Positions 53,149 through 62,596 of a DNA stretch of 64,000 nt are shown piece after piece. The stretch is from Natrinema gelatinilyticum (GTDB lineage: Archaea; Halobacteriota; Halobacteria; Halobacteriales; Natrialbaceae), in contig NZ_CP100756.1 in assembly GCF_024266705.1 (NCBI RefSeq), forward strand, positions 2,914,001-2,978,000. Reading direction: 5' to 3'. The notes beneath the pieces were generated by a model. It did no database searches. It saw only the letters and a list, made by a program, of their open reading frames with translations, and was not told the DNA's origin. The translations under genes and the position numbers were made by a program. The stretch's first letter is position 1; the number at the start of each line of letters is the position of its first letter.

Positions 53149-53832
53149 CTAGACCAGATCGACCCGTTTTCGAAGCCACGAAGCAGCTTCTTCGACGGTC
53201 TCTTCGTCGGTGCTCTCGAGTTCGATCCGAACCGATTCTCCTGGATAGCTCCCGACGGTGACGTCGAACCTGTCGCGGAGTTTGGCGATCCGCTCGACGA
53301 GCGCACTCTCGGGTTCGTCGGCGACGACCGTTTTCCTGTACCTCGGCGTTCCCTCGAATTCGTGTGCGATCGTCTCGAACATCGATTTCATCTCCGACGG
53401 GACGCCGGGAAGGACGTAAACGTCTTCGAGCACCGCGCCAGGAGCGACACCCACCTCGTTGTGAAGTGCTCGCGCGCCGTCGGGCAAGTCGGTCGTTCCA
53501 GACGCCAGATCCTGGCGACTGTACCCGTCTTTTTCGAGCCAGGCGAGTGCGGCTTCGTGTGTCTCGAGCGAACGACCGAGCGCGGCTGCGACGCCGTCCA
53601 TAGTGAGATCGTCGTGAGTCGGGCCGAGCCCGCCGGTGACGATAACGGCGTCGTACTCGGCTCGATATTCGTTGACCACGCGGGCGATGTCGCCGACGCG
53701 GTCCGGAATCGTCGTGACGCGTTTGACGGTGACGCCGCGATCGTCGAGGCGCTCACAGAGCCAGGTTGCGTTCGTATCCGTCGTTCGTCCGGCAAGTAGT
53801 TCGTTGCCGACCGTTACGACCGCGACTTTCAT
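53149..53832 (-). CDS. CinA-like molybdopterin-binding-fold protein
   Basis: A 227-residue protein with the MoCF/CinA N-terminal domain: MKVAVVTVGNELLAGRTTDT, RVVNEYRAEYDAVIVTGGLG and LGPTHDDLTMDGVAAALGRS, then VYVLPGVPSEMKSMFETIAH. CinA proteins of this type hydrolyse ADP-ribose or bind molybdopterin-like ligands; the C-terminal NMN deamidase domain is absent. It may therefore act in nucleotide clean-up. Located 34 bp from the small membrane gene, on the opposite strand. Confidence 0.87.
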   Translation of the reverse strand: MKVAVVTVGNELLAGRTTDTNATWLCERLDDRGVTVKRVTTIPDRVGDIARVVNEYRAEYDAVIVTGGLGPTHDDLTMDGVAAALGRSLETHEAALAWLEKDGYSRQDLASGTTDLPDGARALHNEVGVAPGAVLEDVYVLPGVPSEMKSMFETIAHEFEGTPRYRKTVVADEPESALVERIAKLRDRFDVTVGSYPGESVRIELESTDEETVEEAASWLRKRVDLV

Positions 53833-54000
53833 ATCGCTCCGTTCGTGCCCGGTCCCCAAATGCATCTCGCCCTCGACCGTGGCCCGGGCCGCTATCGGTC
53901 CCCGTTCATCCCGAACACGGTTCGTGCCGTCAACATGCATATAAGGTGGTACCTCAGTCAACCATAAGATTCAATTCAGACAGTTGGTAATGAAGAGTGT

Positions 54001-54357
54001 ATGTCTCGGAGTCGAACAGAACACAACGAAGCGGATTCGGCCGTGGTGCTCTCCGCGCTCGGGAGCAAATACAGCGCGGAAATCCTCTGCGCAGCGGGGA
54101 CGCCGAAATCCGCGCAGTCGTTGAGCGAGGCTATCGAGATTCCGATCGCGACCTGCTATCGTCGGATCGAAGAACTCGTCGACGCTGGATTACTGACCTG
54201 TGAAGGCCGGCAACTCTCGGACGAGGGACGACGGACGAACATCTATCGACGAACGCTCGACGAAATCGAAATCGATTTTTCTGACGACGCGCCGGAATTT
54301 TCCCGACAACGGCGCACTGAGGCCAAAAACAGGCTGCAGGACCAACTCGAAGACTGA
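54001..54357 (+). CDS. ArsR-like winged-helix transcription regulator
   Basis: A 118-residue protein, MSRSRTEHNEADSAVVLSAL. The helix-turn-helix reads KYSAEILCAAGTPKSAQSLS and EAIEIPIATCYRRIEELVDA, followed by a wing (GLLTCEGRQLSDEGRRTNIY). This is a typical haloarchaeal ArsR/HTH-20-type regulator. Targets are unknown; the queDEC cluster lies downstream on the same strand and carries a palindrome in its promoter. Confidence 0.82.
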   Translation: MSRSRTEHNEADSAVVLSALGSKYSAEILCAAGTPKSAQSLSEAIEIPIATCYRRIEELVDAGLLTCEGRQLSDEGRRTNIYRRTLDEIEIDFSDDAPEFSRQRRTEAKNRLQDQLED

Positions 54358-54685
54358 TACGGTCTACTGTACCGATGTACCGGTGCAACCGCAGGACGGT
54401 CGCGGTTGCATCGGTAATGACTTACAGGAGTCCGTATGAAACGGGTGACCGGCGGATCGGCCTGCTGTGACATGATCCAACGAGCGATTCCCGCCGGTAC
54501 AGCCCCCTACCCACCCTCGAGTCCCGATATACTCACGAGGTCCCTGCAGAGTGGTCTGGTCTTGTTCACCATCCCATCGGGTCTCGCGAGCGCTCGCATC
54601 GCGACCGTCGGACCAACGGCCCCGGAACTACGACCGAGTGCTCACATTCGACCATCCTTAAGTATTCTCAGAAGAATATCCCAGT
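54358..54685. other. Intergenic, 328 bp, with queD promoter and palindrome
   Basis: No gene is supported. TTAAGTA at 54658-54664 is a TATA-like element 22-28 bp before the queD ATG. TATTCT, CAGA, AGAATA (54663-54678) is a perfect inverted repeat overlapping it and the transcription start region, the position of a repressor site. Confidence 0.5.
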
Positions 54686-55165
54686 ATGGTAGATTCGGGA
54701 GAGTCGCGCGACACTGGAGCCGCTATCGCGACGGACGACGCCGTCGTTGGGGCCCGTCGCGTGTTGCACGTCGGCCACGACCGTCCGATTAGAATCAGCG
54801 CAGGGCACCGCATACAGCACCACGACGGGAAGTGTTCGCGGCCCCACGGGCACAATTACGACATCGCGGTCTCCGTCGCAGGCCAGCTGACAGATGAGGG
54901 CTGGATCGCAGACAAAGGAGATATTACAGACGTACTATCCGAGTGGGATCACATGTTTCTGCTCGAGGCCGGTGACCCGCTCGTCGACGCTTTCGAGGCG
55001 GCCGGTGATGGTGATGGAATCGTGGTCCTCGAGCAGCCGCCGACGGCGGAGGTGATGAGCGTCGTTCTCGAGCGAAAGCTCGAGGCGGCTCTACCCGACA
55101 CGGTCACCGAAATCGCCGTCCAGGTCAGTGAGACGCGGGAACTCCGCGGGGGAAGCGAGATCTGA
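54686..55165 (+). CDS. queD: QueD, 6-carboxytetrahydropterin synthase
   Basis: A 159-residue enzyme that turns dihydroneopterin triphosphate into 6-carboxytetrahydropterin, the second step to preQ0. Zinc-binding His are in IRISAGHRIQHHDGKCSRPH and HGHNYDIAVSVAGQ; the catalytic Cys is in CSRPHGHNYD; VLSEWDHMFLLEAGDPLVDA holds Asp-His; TAEVMSVVLERKLEAAL and EIAVQVSETRELRGG end the fold. The N-terminus is about 30 residues longer than in bacteria. The next gene starts 1 bp after its stop, so cotranscription is certain. In archaea preQ0 feeds archaeosine at tRNA position 15. Confidence 0.93.
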   Translation: MVDSGESRDTGAAIATDDAVVGARRVLHVGHDRPIRISAGHRIQHHDGKCSRPHGHNYDIAVSVAGQLTDEGWIADKGDITDVLSEWDHMFLLEAGDPLVDAFEAAGDGDGIVVLEQPPTAEVMSVVLERKLEAALPDTVTEIAVQVSETRELRGGSEI

Positions 55166-55166
55166 G

Positions 55167-55961
55167 ATGCCGGTCTCCGATTCCGTCGACCTCGGTCCCG
55201 GAGCCGACACCGACGGCGACACCGCGGACGGACTCGACGATGTGGAACTTCCGATCAACGAATTGTTCTACTCGCTCCAAGGCGAAGGGACCCTCGCGGG
55301 CGTCCCCTCGGTCTTCGTCCGAACCAGCGGGTGTAACCTGCGCTGTTGGTTCTGTGACTCCTATCATACCTCGTGGGAGCCGACACACGCCCGATTGAGT
55401 CTAGTGGAGATCCTCGCGGAAATCGACTCTCACGACGCTGACCACGTCGTTCTCACCGGCGGTGAACCCCTGCTCCACGAGGGGAGCACCGCCTTGCTCG
55501 AAGCGCTCGCCGACCGGAACTACCACACTACAGTCGAGACGAACGGGACGATCTTCCGAGACGCACCGATCGACCTCGCCTCCATCAGCCCGAAACTCTC
55601 GAGCAGCACGCCCACGCCCGAACGCGACCCCACGGGAACGGGTGAGTGGGAACGTCGTCACGAGACCGATCGGATCGACCTCGACGCGCTCGCTCGCTTG
55701 ATCGAGACCTACGAGTTCCAACTGAAGTTCGTCGTCACCGACGCCGACGATGTTTCGGAGGTATGCAACCTGCTCGAGGACGTACGGGCGGCCGCCGACA
55801 CGCGAATTCGGGACACCGACGTTCTGCTGATGCCCGAAGGGGCGACCCGCGATCGACTCGCGGAAACCAGACATCGTGTCGCCGACCTCGCGATGGAGTA
55901 CGGCTTCCGGTATACCCCGCGACTACACGTCGACCTCTGGAACGATGCCCCCGAGACGTGA
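55167..55961 (+). CDS. queE: QueE, 7-carboxy-7-deazaguanine synthase (radical SAM)
   Basis: A 264-residue radical SAM enzyme that converts 6-carboxytetrahydropterin into 7-carboxy-7-deazaguanine. INELFYSLQGEGTLAGVPSV opens the domain; the cluster motif CNLRCWFCDS has the CxxxCxxC-type spacing of this family; VVLTGGEPLLHEGSTALLEA and TTVETNGTIFRD bind SAM. The ATG at 55167 lies 1 bp after the queD stop. Two thirds of the extra N-terminal 25 residues are acidic and probably disordered, unlike bacterial QueE. Confidence 0.93.
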   Translation: MPVSDSVDLGPGADTDGDTADGLDDVELPINELFYSLQGEGTLAGVPSVFVRTSGCNLRCWFCDSYHTSWEPTHARLSLVEILAEIDSHDADHVVLTGGEPLLHEGSTALLEALADRNYHTTVETNGTIFRDAPIDLASISPKLSSSTPTPERDPTGTGEWERRHETDRIDLDALARLIETYEFQLKFVVTDADDVSEVCNLLEDVRAAADTRIRDTDVLLMPEGATRDRLAETRHRVADLAMEYGFRYTPRLHVDLWNDAPET

Positions 55962-55991
55962 TCCGGCGACGACCAATACGACACCACAAAG

Positions 55992-56732
55992 ATGAGTGAT
56001 ACCAACCACACGACGAATTCCGAAGCCGACGAACCGACCGCAAAACGCGCCATCGTCCTTCTTTCGGGCGGCATGGACAGCGCCACCGCCGCCTACGAGG
56101 CCCACGACCGGGGCTACGAGATCTATGCGTTGCACACCTCCTACGGCCAGCGAACTGAGGACCGCGAGCTCGAGTGCGCCCGCCAGATCGCCGACGAACT
56201 CGGCGCCGCGGACTTCCTGCGGATCGAAACTGGTCACCTCGAGGCGATCGGTGCCTCGAGTCTGACGGACGACGAGATGGCCGTCGCCGACGCGGACACA
56301 GAGAGCGACGAGATACCGACCTCGTACGTCCCCTTCCGGAACGCGAACCTGCTCGCGATGGCCGTCTCCTACGCCGAGGCTACCGATTGCGAGGCAGTTT
56401 TCATCGGCGCCCACAGCGAGGACTTCTCGGGCTATCCGGATTGTCGTCCTGCCTTCTTCGAGGCCTTCAAGCGCGTCGTCGACGTCGGAACGAAGCCCGA
56501 GACGGAAATCTCGATCGAAGCGCCGTTCGTCGACGGGTCCAAAACCGACATTGCCGAGCGGGGTGTGGAACTCGAGGTTCCGTACGAACACACGTGGAGT
56601 TGCTATCGGGGGAACGAACCCGCGTGTGGCACCTGTGATGCCTGCGCCTTCCGCTTACAGGCGTTTCAGAACATCGACGTCCGGGATCCGATCGAGTACG
56701 CCGAACGGCCGGCCGACGACAGTAATCGGTAG
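55992..56732 (+). CDS. queC: QueC, 7-cyano-7-deazaguanine (preQ0) synthase
   Basis: A 246-residue PP-loop ATPase that makes preQ0 from 7-carboxy-7-deazaguanine. IVLLSGGMDSATAAYEAHDR has the SGGxDS nucleotide loop; YGQRTEDRELECARQIADEL and YVPFRNANLLAMAVSYAEAT bind substrate; TWSCYRGNEPACGTCDACAF supplies the four zinc cysteines. It is 30 bp downstream of queE on the same strand. The cluster lacks queF (absent in archaea) and tgtA, which must be elsewhere. Confidence 0.94.
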   Translation: MSDTNHTTNSEADEPTAKRAIVLLSGGMDSATAAYEAHDRGYEIYALHTSYGQRTEDRELECARQIADELGAADFLRIETGHLEAIGASSLTDDEMAVADADTESDEIPTSYVPFRNANLLAMAVSYAEATDCEAVFIGAHSEDFSGYPDCRPAFFEAFKRVVDVGTKPETEISIEAPFVDGSKTDIAERGVELEVPYEHTWSCYRGNEPACGTCDACAFRLQAFQNIDVRDPIEYAERPADDSNR

Positions 56733-56817
56733 CGTCTCGACGAGGTTCACTCACGCACACTGACCGAGGGGTCCGTTCGAGCGGTCGTCCGATACAGTAG
56801 TCTCGAGCCGCCACCGG

Positions 56818-58215
56818 TTAGTCGGTCCGTTCGTCGGAATTTGTTCGACGGCGAAGCCACTCGAGGGCGATTGCACCGCTCGCGATGCCGATGGCGGGAG
56901 TGAATCCCGGGGTACTCTCTGCGTTCGATTGGTTCGATTGGTTCGATTGGTTCAATTGGTTCGATTCTTGTTCAATCTTCCCGGCATTCTTGCCCCGAAC
57001 TGCCAGCAGGGTCCCGTCGACTCGCGCGTAGAGGGTTCCGTCGACGATGGAGAGCTGATCCGGTCGAGCGTCGGTGGTGAAACTCCATTTCGGACTCCCG
57101 TTTCCGGTGTCGAAGGCGATCACACCGGTCTTCCCGGACGGTTTTTCGACAGGCGCGTACACGGACCCGTCGTCGGCGATCGGTTTTCCGACCCACGTTA
57201 GCTCCGCCGTCGACTGCCAAACGTTTTCGCCGCTCTCTCGGGCGTAGCCGGTGACGACTGCCCGTTCGCCCGAATCGGAATCCGCGTTGCCGACTGCGTA
57301 GGCCCGCGCCGAGGTCATCGCATCGATCGATCGGGTCGGTAGTGTGGCTCGTTTCTCGCCGGTCTTCGTCTTGAAGAGCACCACAGAATCGGCTTTAGTG
57401 GCCGCGACGAGGCCGTCGGCAGCGATCGGTATTCCAGAAAATCCGTTGGTGGCCCAGTTTTCCGCGAACGAATCTGTCCATCGCTCGTCGCCGGTTTCGG
57501 CGTCGCGTGCGAATAGCCGCTTGTTGCTCATAGCGAAGACGGTATCGTCCGCGACGGCGACTGGCCGTCTAACCAACAGATCGCTGTGCTCTTGCCCATC
57601 GATGGTAACCGGTTTCGGCCTGAACTGCCACTGCTTCTCCCCCGTGTCCGCGTCGAGAGCGTACAGGACCTTGTCGACGACCAGAAACACCGACCCGTTC
57701 GCGACGATCGGTGCCTGATTCGACGCGTACCCCAGATCGGCCTTCTTCCAGCGGACGTCCCCGCTTGCGGCGTCGAGGGCTGTTAGCGTCGGGCCGGACT
57801 GGTCTCCGCAGATGTAGACGGTGTCGGTAGTCACCGCCGGCGACCCCACCACACTCCCGAAATTTCCCAAAGAGATGTTCCATTTCCACTTACGTGACCC
57901 CTCGGTCGCGTCGATTGCGTGTACCCGCCCGTCGTCTGTGGTGAGATAGACCGTTTTGCCGACCACAGCGAACGAACCCGCACGACCGTACGTCCAGGGG
58001 ATTGTAAGAGGCGGTTTCGGCCCGACCGCCTTCGAGACGGATCCGGTATTCCCCGCATCTCCGTGTACCATCGACCACCCGTTGGTCCCCCCAGCCGTCG
58101 TCGAACCGCCGGTCAGTGTGCCCTCAGAGTCCTCAGTTGCGGTTGCGATACCCCCTCCTAAAGCAACCGTCAGTCCGGCACACGTCAGAAACCGCCGTCT
58201 ACCGTGATCGGTCAT
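56818..58215 (-). CDS. PQQ-like beta-propeller surface protein with PGF-CTERM tail
   Basis: A 465-residue protein. A Tat-type signal (GRRRFLTCAGLTVALGGGIA) is followed by a WSMVHGDAGNTGS start and about seven propeller blades, each with a V/A-DxxTG-x-x-x-W pattern (for example ALDAASGDVRWKKADLG and ALDADTGEKQWQFRPKP). The C-terminus has EQESNQLNQSNQSNQSNAES, then PGFTPAIGIASGAIALEWLR and RRTNSDERTD: a PGF-CTERM signal (PGF, hydrophobic helix, Arg cluster), processed by archaeosortase A with lipid attachment. Electron transfer or cell-surface assembly is possible, the PQQ ligand itself not shown. The NQS stretch is a chain of N-glycosylation sequons. Confidence 0.86.
   Translation of the reverse strand: MTDHGRRRFLTCAGLTVALGGGIATATEDSEGTLTGGSTTAGGTNGWSMVHGDAGNTGSVSKAVGPKPPLTIPWTYGRAGSFAVVGKTVYLTTDDGRVHAIDATEGSRKWKWNISLGNFGSVVGSPAVTTDTVYICGDQSGPTLTALDAASGDVRWKKADLGYASNQAPIVANGSVFLVVDKVLYALDADTGEKQWQFRPKPVTIDGQEHSDLLVRRPVAVADDTVFAMSNKRLFARDAETGDERWTDSFAENWATNGFSGIPIAADGLVAATKADSVVLFKTKTGEKRATLPTRSIDAMTSARAYAVGNADSDSGERAVVTGYARESGENVWQSTAELTWVGKPIADDGSVYAPVEKPSGKTGVIAFDTGNGSPKWSFTTDARPDQLSIVDGTLYARVDGTLLAVRGKNAGKIEQESNQLNQSNQSNQSNAESTPGFTPAIGIASGAIALEWLRRRTNSDERTD
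56924..56966. repeat. 9-bp tandem repeat inside the beta-propeller gene
   Basis: TTCGATTGG is repeated almost five times (one copy with TTCAATTGG). Because the period is 9, the repeat stays in frame and encodes the NQS-NQS-NQS run before the PGF-CTERM tail. Copy number should be variable between strains by slippage without breaking the frame. Confidence 0.8.
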
Positions 58216-58433
58216 TCTACCAGAGACAACGATTGATAGCTGTTACTTATCGATTCGATAGAACCGTTTCGGACGCGAAACCAGGATACAATACGTTCCA
58301 ATCCACGTAGTGGCCGGGCTGGTGGTGCGTCGCAACCACGTTCGCTCGTCGACTCTCGCGACGTGGTACTCGACTCGAAGACGTCAGAATCGAGCGCCGC
58401 TTCGGTTCCTAGGCGCAGTCTCGAGGCGTGTCC

Positions 58434-59660
58434 CTACCACGCTGCCTCGAGGACGTCCTCGATTTCTTCGACGGTCGGGTCCAGTCCCGGCGGCGCGTTC
58501 GCCATGAACGAATCGGCCTGGATCGCCTCGGCGATTGCGGTGACCTCGCTGTGATCGAGGCAGTCGATGTCACGGAGCCGCGACGGGAGACCCAGTGCGT
58601 CCCGAATCGCAGTGATCGACTCGAGGACTGCTTCGGACCGATCGTCGGCGTCACCGACACCGAGAGCGTTCGCGAGCAGGCCAACGCGAGCGTCTACCCC
58701 ACCCCGTTCGAAGAGGTACTCGAGGACGTGGGGCACGACGATTGCGTGGGCTACCCCTTGCTGTACGTCCTCCGTTCGCGACAGCGCGTGGCCGAACGCG
58801 TGTACGACCGAGACCGTCGTCTCGCCGGGTCGTGAGATGCCGTACTGCACCAGCACGACGCCTTCGAGTATCGTTTCGAGCGTTTCGTCATCTCCGTCAC
58901 CGTTGCCGAACGCCCGAAGGCCGCCACAGAGTTTCTCGAGTCCGGCGGCTGCCGTCGCGTCGGTGATGGGCGTCGCGTTACTCGCGTAGAGCGTTTCGAC
59001 GCCCTTGTCGAACCCATTCATCGCGGACCCCGCCAAGATCGATTCGGGCGTGGTCGCAACGAGTTCCGGGTCGTAGAACGCCGCTACGGGCATCAACGCT
59101 GGATCTGAGACCCCACCGCTGATCTCCGCGTCGATCGGACTCGAACCAGGTGCAGCAGTAAGGCCCGCGGCCATCGAGAGGTCGGCCCCTGCGAGCGTCG
59201 TTGGGACCGTCACGACCGGGACGAGCCCGTCGTCCGGGACGGTAACCGTCCCCCGTTCGGCGAGTTCCGTTGCCACGTCCTCGTGCGACCGATCACTGGC
59301 CGAGAGGACGCTGATCACCGTCGCGACGTCGAGGCTACTCCCACCACCGAGGCTGACGAGGACGTCCGCGTCCGCAGCCTCGAGCGCGTTTCGGCCCTCG
59401 AACGCTGTCGCGAGCCGCTTCTTCGCCGTCGTCTCGTCGAAGACGCCAGCCAGCCGGTCACCCAGTCCCGCTTCGACCGGGTCGATCACCGCAGCCGTCG
59501 TACCGACTGTCGAGCCACAGACGATCAGCGCACGCTCGAGGCACTCGCGCTCGAGTTCTGCCGCGAGGTCGTCGACGCTTCCCGGACCGAATCTGATCGT
59601 CGACGGGTTATACTCGAATCGGAACGCGCCGTCGCGCACCCCCGGGTGAGATGGACTCAT
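58434..59660 (-). CDS. Iron-containing alcohol dehydrogenase
   Basis: A 408-residue group III alcohol dehydrogenase. ADVLVSLGGGSSLDVATVIS holds the GGGSxxD nucleotide motif; VPVVTVPTTLAGADLSMAAG, VVHAFGHALSRTEDVQQGVA (metal His residues) and HAIVVPHVLEYLFERGG are typical. The metal is Fe or Zn, the alcohol unknown. It lies alone, 117 bp downstream of the histidine kinase gene on the same strand. Confidence 0.91.
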   Translation of the reverse strand: MSPSHPGVRDGAFRFEYNPSTIRFGPGSVDDLAAELERECLERALIVCGSTVGTTAAVIDPVEAGLGDRLAGVFDETTAKKRLATAFEGRNALEAADADVLVSLGGGSSLDVATVISVLSASDRSHEDVATELAERGTVTVPDDGLVPVVTVPTTLAGADLSMAAGLTAAPGSSPIDAEISGGVSDPALMPVAAFYDPELVATTPESILAGSAMNGFDKGVETLYASNATPITDATAAAGLEKLCGGLRAFGNGDGDDETLETILEGVVLVQYGISRPGETTVSVVHAFGHALSRTEDVQQGVAHAIVVPHVLEYLFERGGVDARVGLLANALGVGDADDRSEAVLESITAIRDALGLPSRLRDIDCLDHSEVTAIAEAIQADSFMANAPPGLDPTVEEIEDVLEAAW

Positions 59661-59777
59661 ACTCCTCGTTCGGCAGGACCGGAGTTAAAAGCGAGAGCAG
59701 CGGCGATCCGCTCGGGGTCACAGCGCGAGTGCGCTGGAACGTGGGGGACGCTCGGGTATCCGGCCCAACGATCGGCT

Positions 59778-62429
59778 TCACTCGTCGGTAGCGTGTGCCA
59801 CGGGGAGCGTGAACGAAACCATCGTTTCCACGCCCGGCTCTGACTCGAGCCAGATTTCGCCGCCGTGACGTTCGACGATGCGCTCACAGAGCGCGAGACC
59901 GATCCCGGACCCGGGATACGTCTCGCTGCTGTGAAGCCGTTGGAACACCTCGAAAACCCGTTGCTGGTTCTCCGGCTCGATTCCGATCCCCTCGTCGTGG
60001 ACCGAGATCACCCACTCACCACCCCGCCGTTCCGCATCGACGTGAATCCGGGGCGGTTCGTCACCGCTGTAGGTGATCGCATTCGACACTAGATTCTGGA
60101 ACACGTGGCGCAGCTGGATCGCATCGCCGACGACGCGAGGAAGGTCAGCGCTCGTAATCTCGGCGTCGGACTCTTCAATCGTGATCTGTAGGTCGGACAG
60201 CACGTCCTCGAGAACGGCTTCGAGGTCAACCGGCTCGAGCGGGCCACCCCGTGTCTCGATACGGGAGTACTCGAGTAACCCGCCTATCATCTCGCGCATT
60301 CGATCCGCGCCGTCGATGGCGTATGCGAGGAAGTCTTCGCCATCCCGATCGAGGTCGTCGGCGTACCGGCTCTCGATCAGTTGGAGGTAACTCGAGACCA
60401 TTCGCAGGGGCTCTTGCAGATCGTGTGATGCGGCGTAGGCGAACTGTTCCAACCGTTTGTTGGAGTTTTCGAGCTGCGCGACGGTCTCCTCGAGTCTGCG
60501 CTGATTTGCCGTACGCTCGGTGATATCCTGGGCCATCGTCACGCCCGCGAACACGTCACCCCGTTTGTCGGTGACCGGGGCTGCGTGGACGACCCACTCT
60601 CGCCCGGCGTAGGAGAGTTCCACCGACTGCTGTTCGCCCTCGAACGCGGCCAGGAGGGCGGGTTCGAGTTCCTCGCTCGTCTTTGACGGCCAGATGTCGG
60701 AGAATCGTCGTCCTTCCAGATCCCCGGGCTCGTCCGGAATCCGGTCGAACCCTTGCCCGGCCGCCAGCGTGTACTCGAGATCGTGGTCGAACAGGGTGAC
60801 GATACCGTTCGGGAAGTACTCCGCAATGGTGCGGTAGCGCTGCTCCGATTCCTCGAGTTCGCGTTCGTATCGTTTTCGCTCGGTGACGTCGCGGAAGTAC
60901 ACCGAGATACCGGTCTCGGATGGATAGAGGTTCGCTTCGACCCAGAAGTCGAGCTCGTCGTAGTACAGTTCGTAGCTCGTCGACTCCTGGGTCTCTCGCG
61001 CAGTGTGGAACGCCTCCCTGACGTCGTCGATCTCGGCAGCAGACGGAAAGACGTCCCAGAGGTTCTCACCGAGCAACTCCCCCTCTGTGCGCTGGAGGAG
61101 TTCTTCGGCACGTTCGTTGACGTGAGTGAACCGAAAGTCGTCGTCCACCGCGTAGAACGCATCGGAGATCCGTCCCAGGACTCGCTGGAGTTCGCCTTCG
61201 AGTTCTCGCTCGCGCCCCCGTCGATCGGACATGTCACGAGTGATTTTCAAGAACCCTCGAAGAACGTCATCGTCGTCCCACACGGGCGTGATGGTCACGT
61301 TCGCCCAGAACTGGCTGCCGTCTTTCCTAACATGCCGTCCTTCCTCCTCGACGGAGCCGTTCGCGATCGCGTTCTCGAGGGTTCGTTCCGGAACGTTCGC
61401 CGCCCTGTCCGCTTCGGTGTAAAACGTCGAGAAGTGTTTCCCGAGGATTTCCTCGCTGTCGTACCCGTTGATCTGTTCTGCACCGCTGTTCCAGCTACTG
61501 ACGCGGCCGTCGGCATCCAGTTTGAAAATCGCGTACTCCTCGATAGCGTCGACCAGCGACTGGAACGCGTTCTGACTCTCTTGAAGCGCGTCTTCCGACC
61601 GCTTCCGATCCGTACTATCGGCGTAGAGTTCGATCCGACCGCCGGCGTAGCGCCCCGACGTGATCGGTTTGCTCTGGTAGTCGAGCCTGTGATCTTCGAG
61701 GTCGGTGTCCGCATCGGCGTTGACCCGACACTCGAGGTGATCGATGTACGCGTCCTCGTCGTACGCTGTAAGGACGCTGTCGGTGAACGAGTCCGGTTCG
61801 GCGATCCGTTCCGAGAGCGTCTCTTCTACGACCGACCGTATGTCACGTCCAACGACCGCCTCGCGATCGAGTCCGAAGTACTCCTCGATCGACCCGTCGA
61901 TCCACCCGACATCGAAGTCCTCGTCTGTGATGAGCACGCCGACGCCGGCCTCAGCGGTGTTCGTCGAGATCGACTCGGACGACGGGCGTGCCGACTCGAG
62001 CACGGTCGTTCGCGTCGTCCCGGATCGGGGTCGTGCGACGCCGATCGTCCCCCGGAACTCGTTGGCTTCCACGAGCGGCGTCACTCGCAGTTCGCACGAA
62101 ACCCTGTCGCCGTCGACGGTTCGGACGGAGAGTTCGAAGGGAGGAATCTCGTTCGAGTCGGCTCGCAGATACTCGTGCAGTTCGCGGTCGATCACGTCCA
62201 CGTCGGCCTCGTCGAGGAGGACGGAGACGTGTTCGCCATGTAGTTCGTTCCGGGCGTATCCCGTCAACTCGGCGAGCGTCTCGTTGACCGCGACCAGGTG
62301 TCCGTCGGCATCGAGCTGGTAGATCCCGTCGTCGATCGTTTCGATCAGCGTCCGGTACCGCTCGAGCGCCACCTCCGCATCCGCCTCTCCCCAGAAGCCC
62401 CCGTCGGTGGCGTCCGATCGTGTACTCAT
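59778..62429 (-). CDS. Soluble multi-PAS sensor histidine kinase
   Basis: An 883-residue sensor kinase without a membrane segment. Five PAS domains follow one another: about 20-135 (LIETIDDGIYQLDADGHLVA), 145-265 (TNTAEAGVGVLITDEDFDVG), 285-400 (LVDAIEEYAIFKLDADGRVS), 415-525 (RISDAFYAVDDDFRFTHVNE) and 535-650 (IAEYFPNGIVTLFDHDLEYT). The HisKA domain has FAYAASHDLQEPLRMVSSYL with the phospho-acceptor His; the ATPase has NLVSNAITYSG, HDEGIGIEPENQQRVFEVFQ and GSGIGLALCERIVERHGGEI. No response regulator is adjacent. It probably senses redox, oxygen or light through the PAS modules. Confidence 0.93.
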   Translation of the reverse strand: MSTRSDATDGGFWGEADAEVALERYRTLIETIDDGIYQLDADGHLVAVNETLAELTGYARNELHGEHVSVLLDEADVDVIDRELHEYLRADSNEIPPFELSVRTVDGDRVSCELRVTPLVEANEFRGTIGVARPRSGTTRTTVLESARPSSESISTNTAEAGVGVLITDEDFDVGWIDGSIEEYFGLDREAVVGRDIRSVVEETLSERIAEPDSFTDSVLTAYDEDAYIDHLECRVNADADTDLEDHRLDYQSKPITSGRYAGGRIELYADSTDRKRSEDALQESQNAFQSLVDAIEEYAIFKLDADGRVSSWNSGAEQINGYDSEEILGKHFSTFYTEADRAANVPERTLENAIANGSVEEEGRHVRKDGSQFWANVTITPVWDDDDVLRGFLKITRDMSDRRGRERELEGELQRVLGRISDAFYAVDDDFRFTHVNERAEELLQRTEGELLGENLWDVFPSAAEIDDVREAFHTARETQESTSYELYYDELDFWVEANLYPSETGISVYFRDVTERKRYERELEESEQRYRTIAEYFPNGIVTLFDHDLEYTLAAGQGFDRIPDEPGDLEGRRFSDIWPSKTSEELEPALLAAFEGEQQSVELSYAGREWVVHAAPVTDKRGDVFAGVTMAQDITERTANQRRLEETVAQLENSNKRLEQFAYAASHDLQEPLRMVSSYLQLIESRYADDLDRDGEDFLAYAIDGADRMREMIGGLLEYSRIETRGGPLEPVDLEAVLEDVLSDLQITIEESDAEITSADLPRVVGDAIQLRHVFQNLVSNAITYSGDEPPRIHVDAERRGGEWVISVHDEGIGIEPENQQRVFEVFQRLHSSETYPGSGIGLALCERIVERHGGEIWLESEPGVETMVSFTLPVAHATDE

Positions 62430-62596
62430 GCTATAAGTGGTAGCCGCTGAGAGAGATAAAATTCCCGCCGCGTGGTTGCAAGTGGCTCGCAGACGCGAGT
62501 TTCACAGGCGCTTTCACGGCTGTTCGATAGCCGCATCGGCCGATGCGGAGCCGCCGACGCGATAGGCCTCCTCGGATCTTTGGGAAACGAAGGGGA

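Noticed and set aside
56924..56966. CRISPR-like array
   Set aside because: It is a 9-bp tandem repeat inside a gene with no spacers. No CRISPR repeats were seen anywhere in the window.
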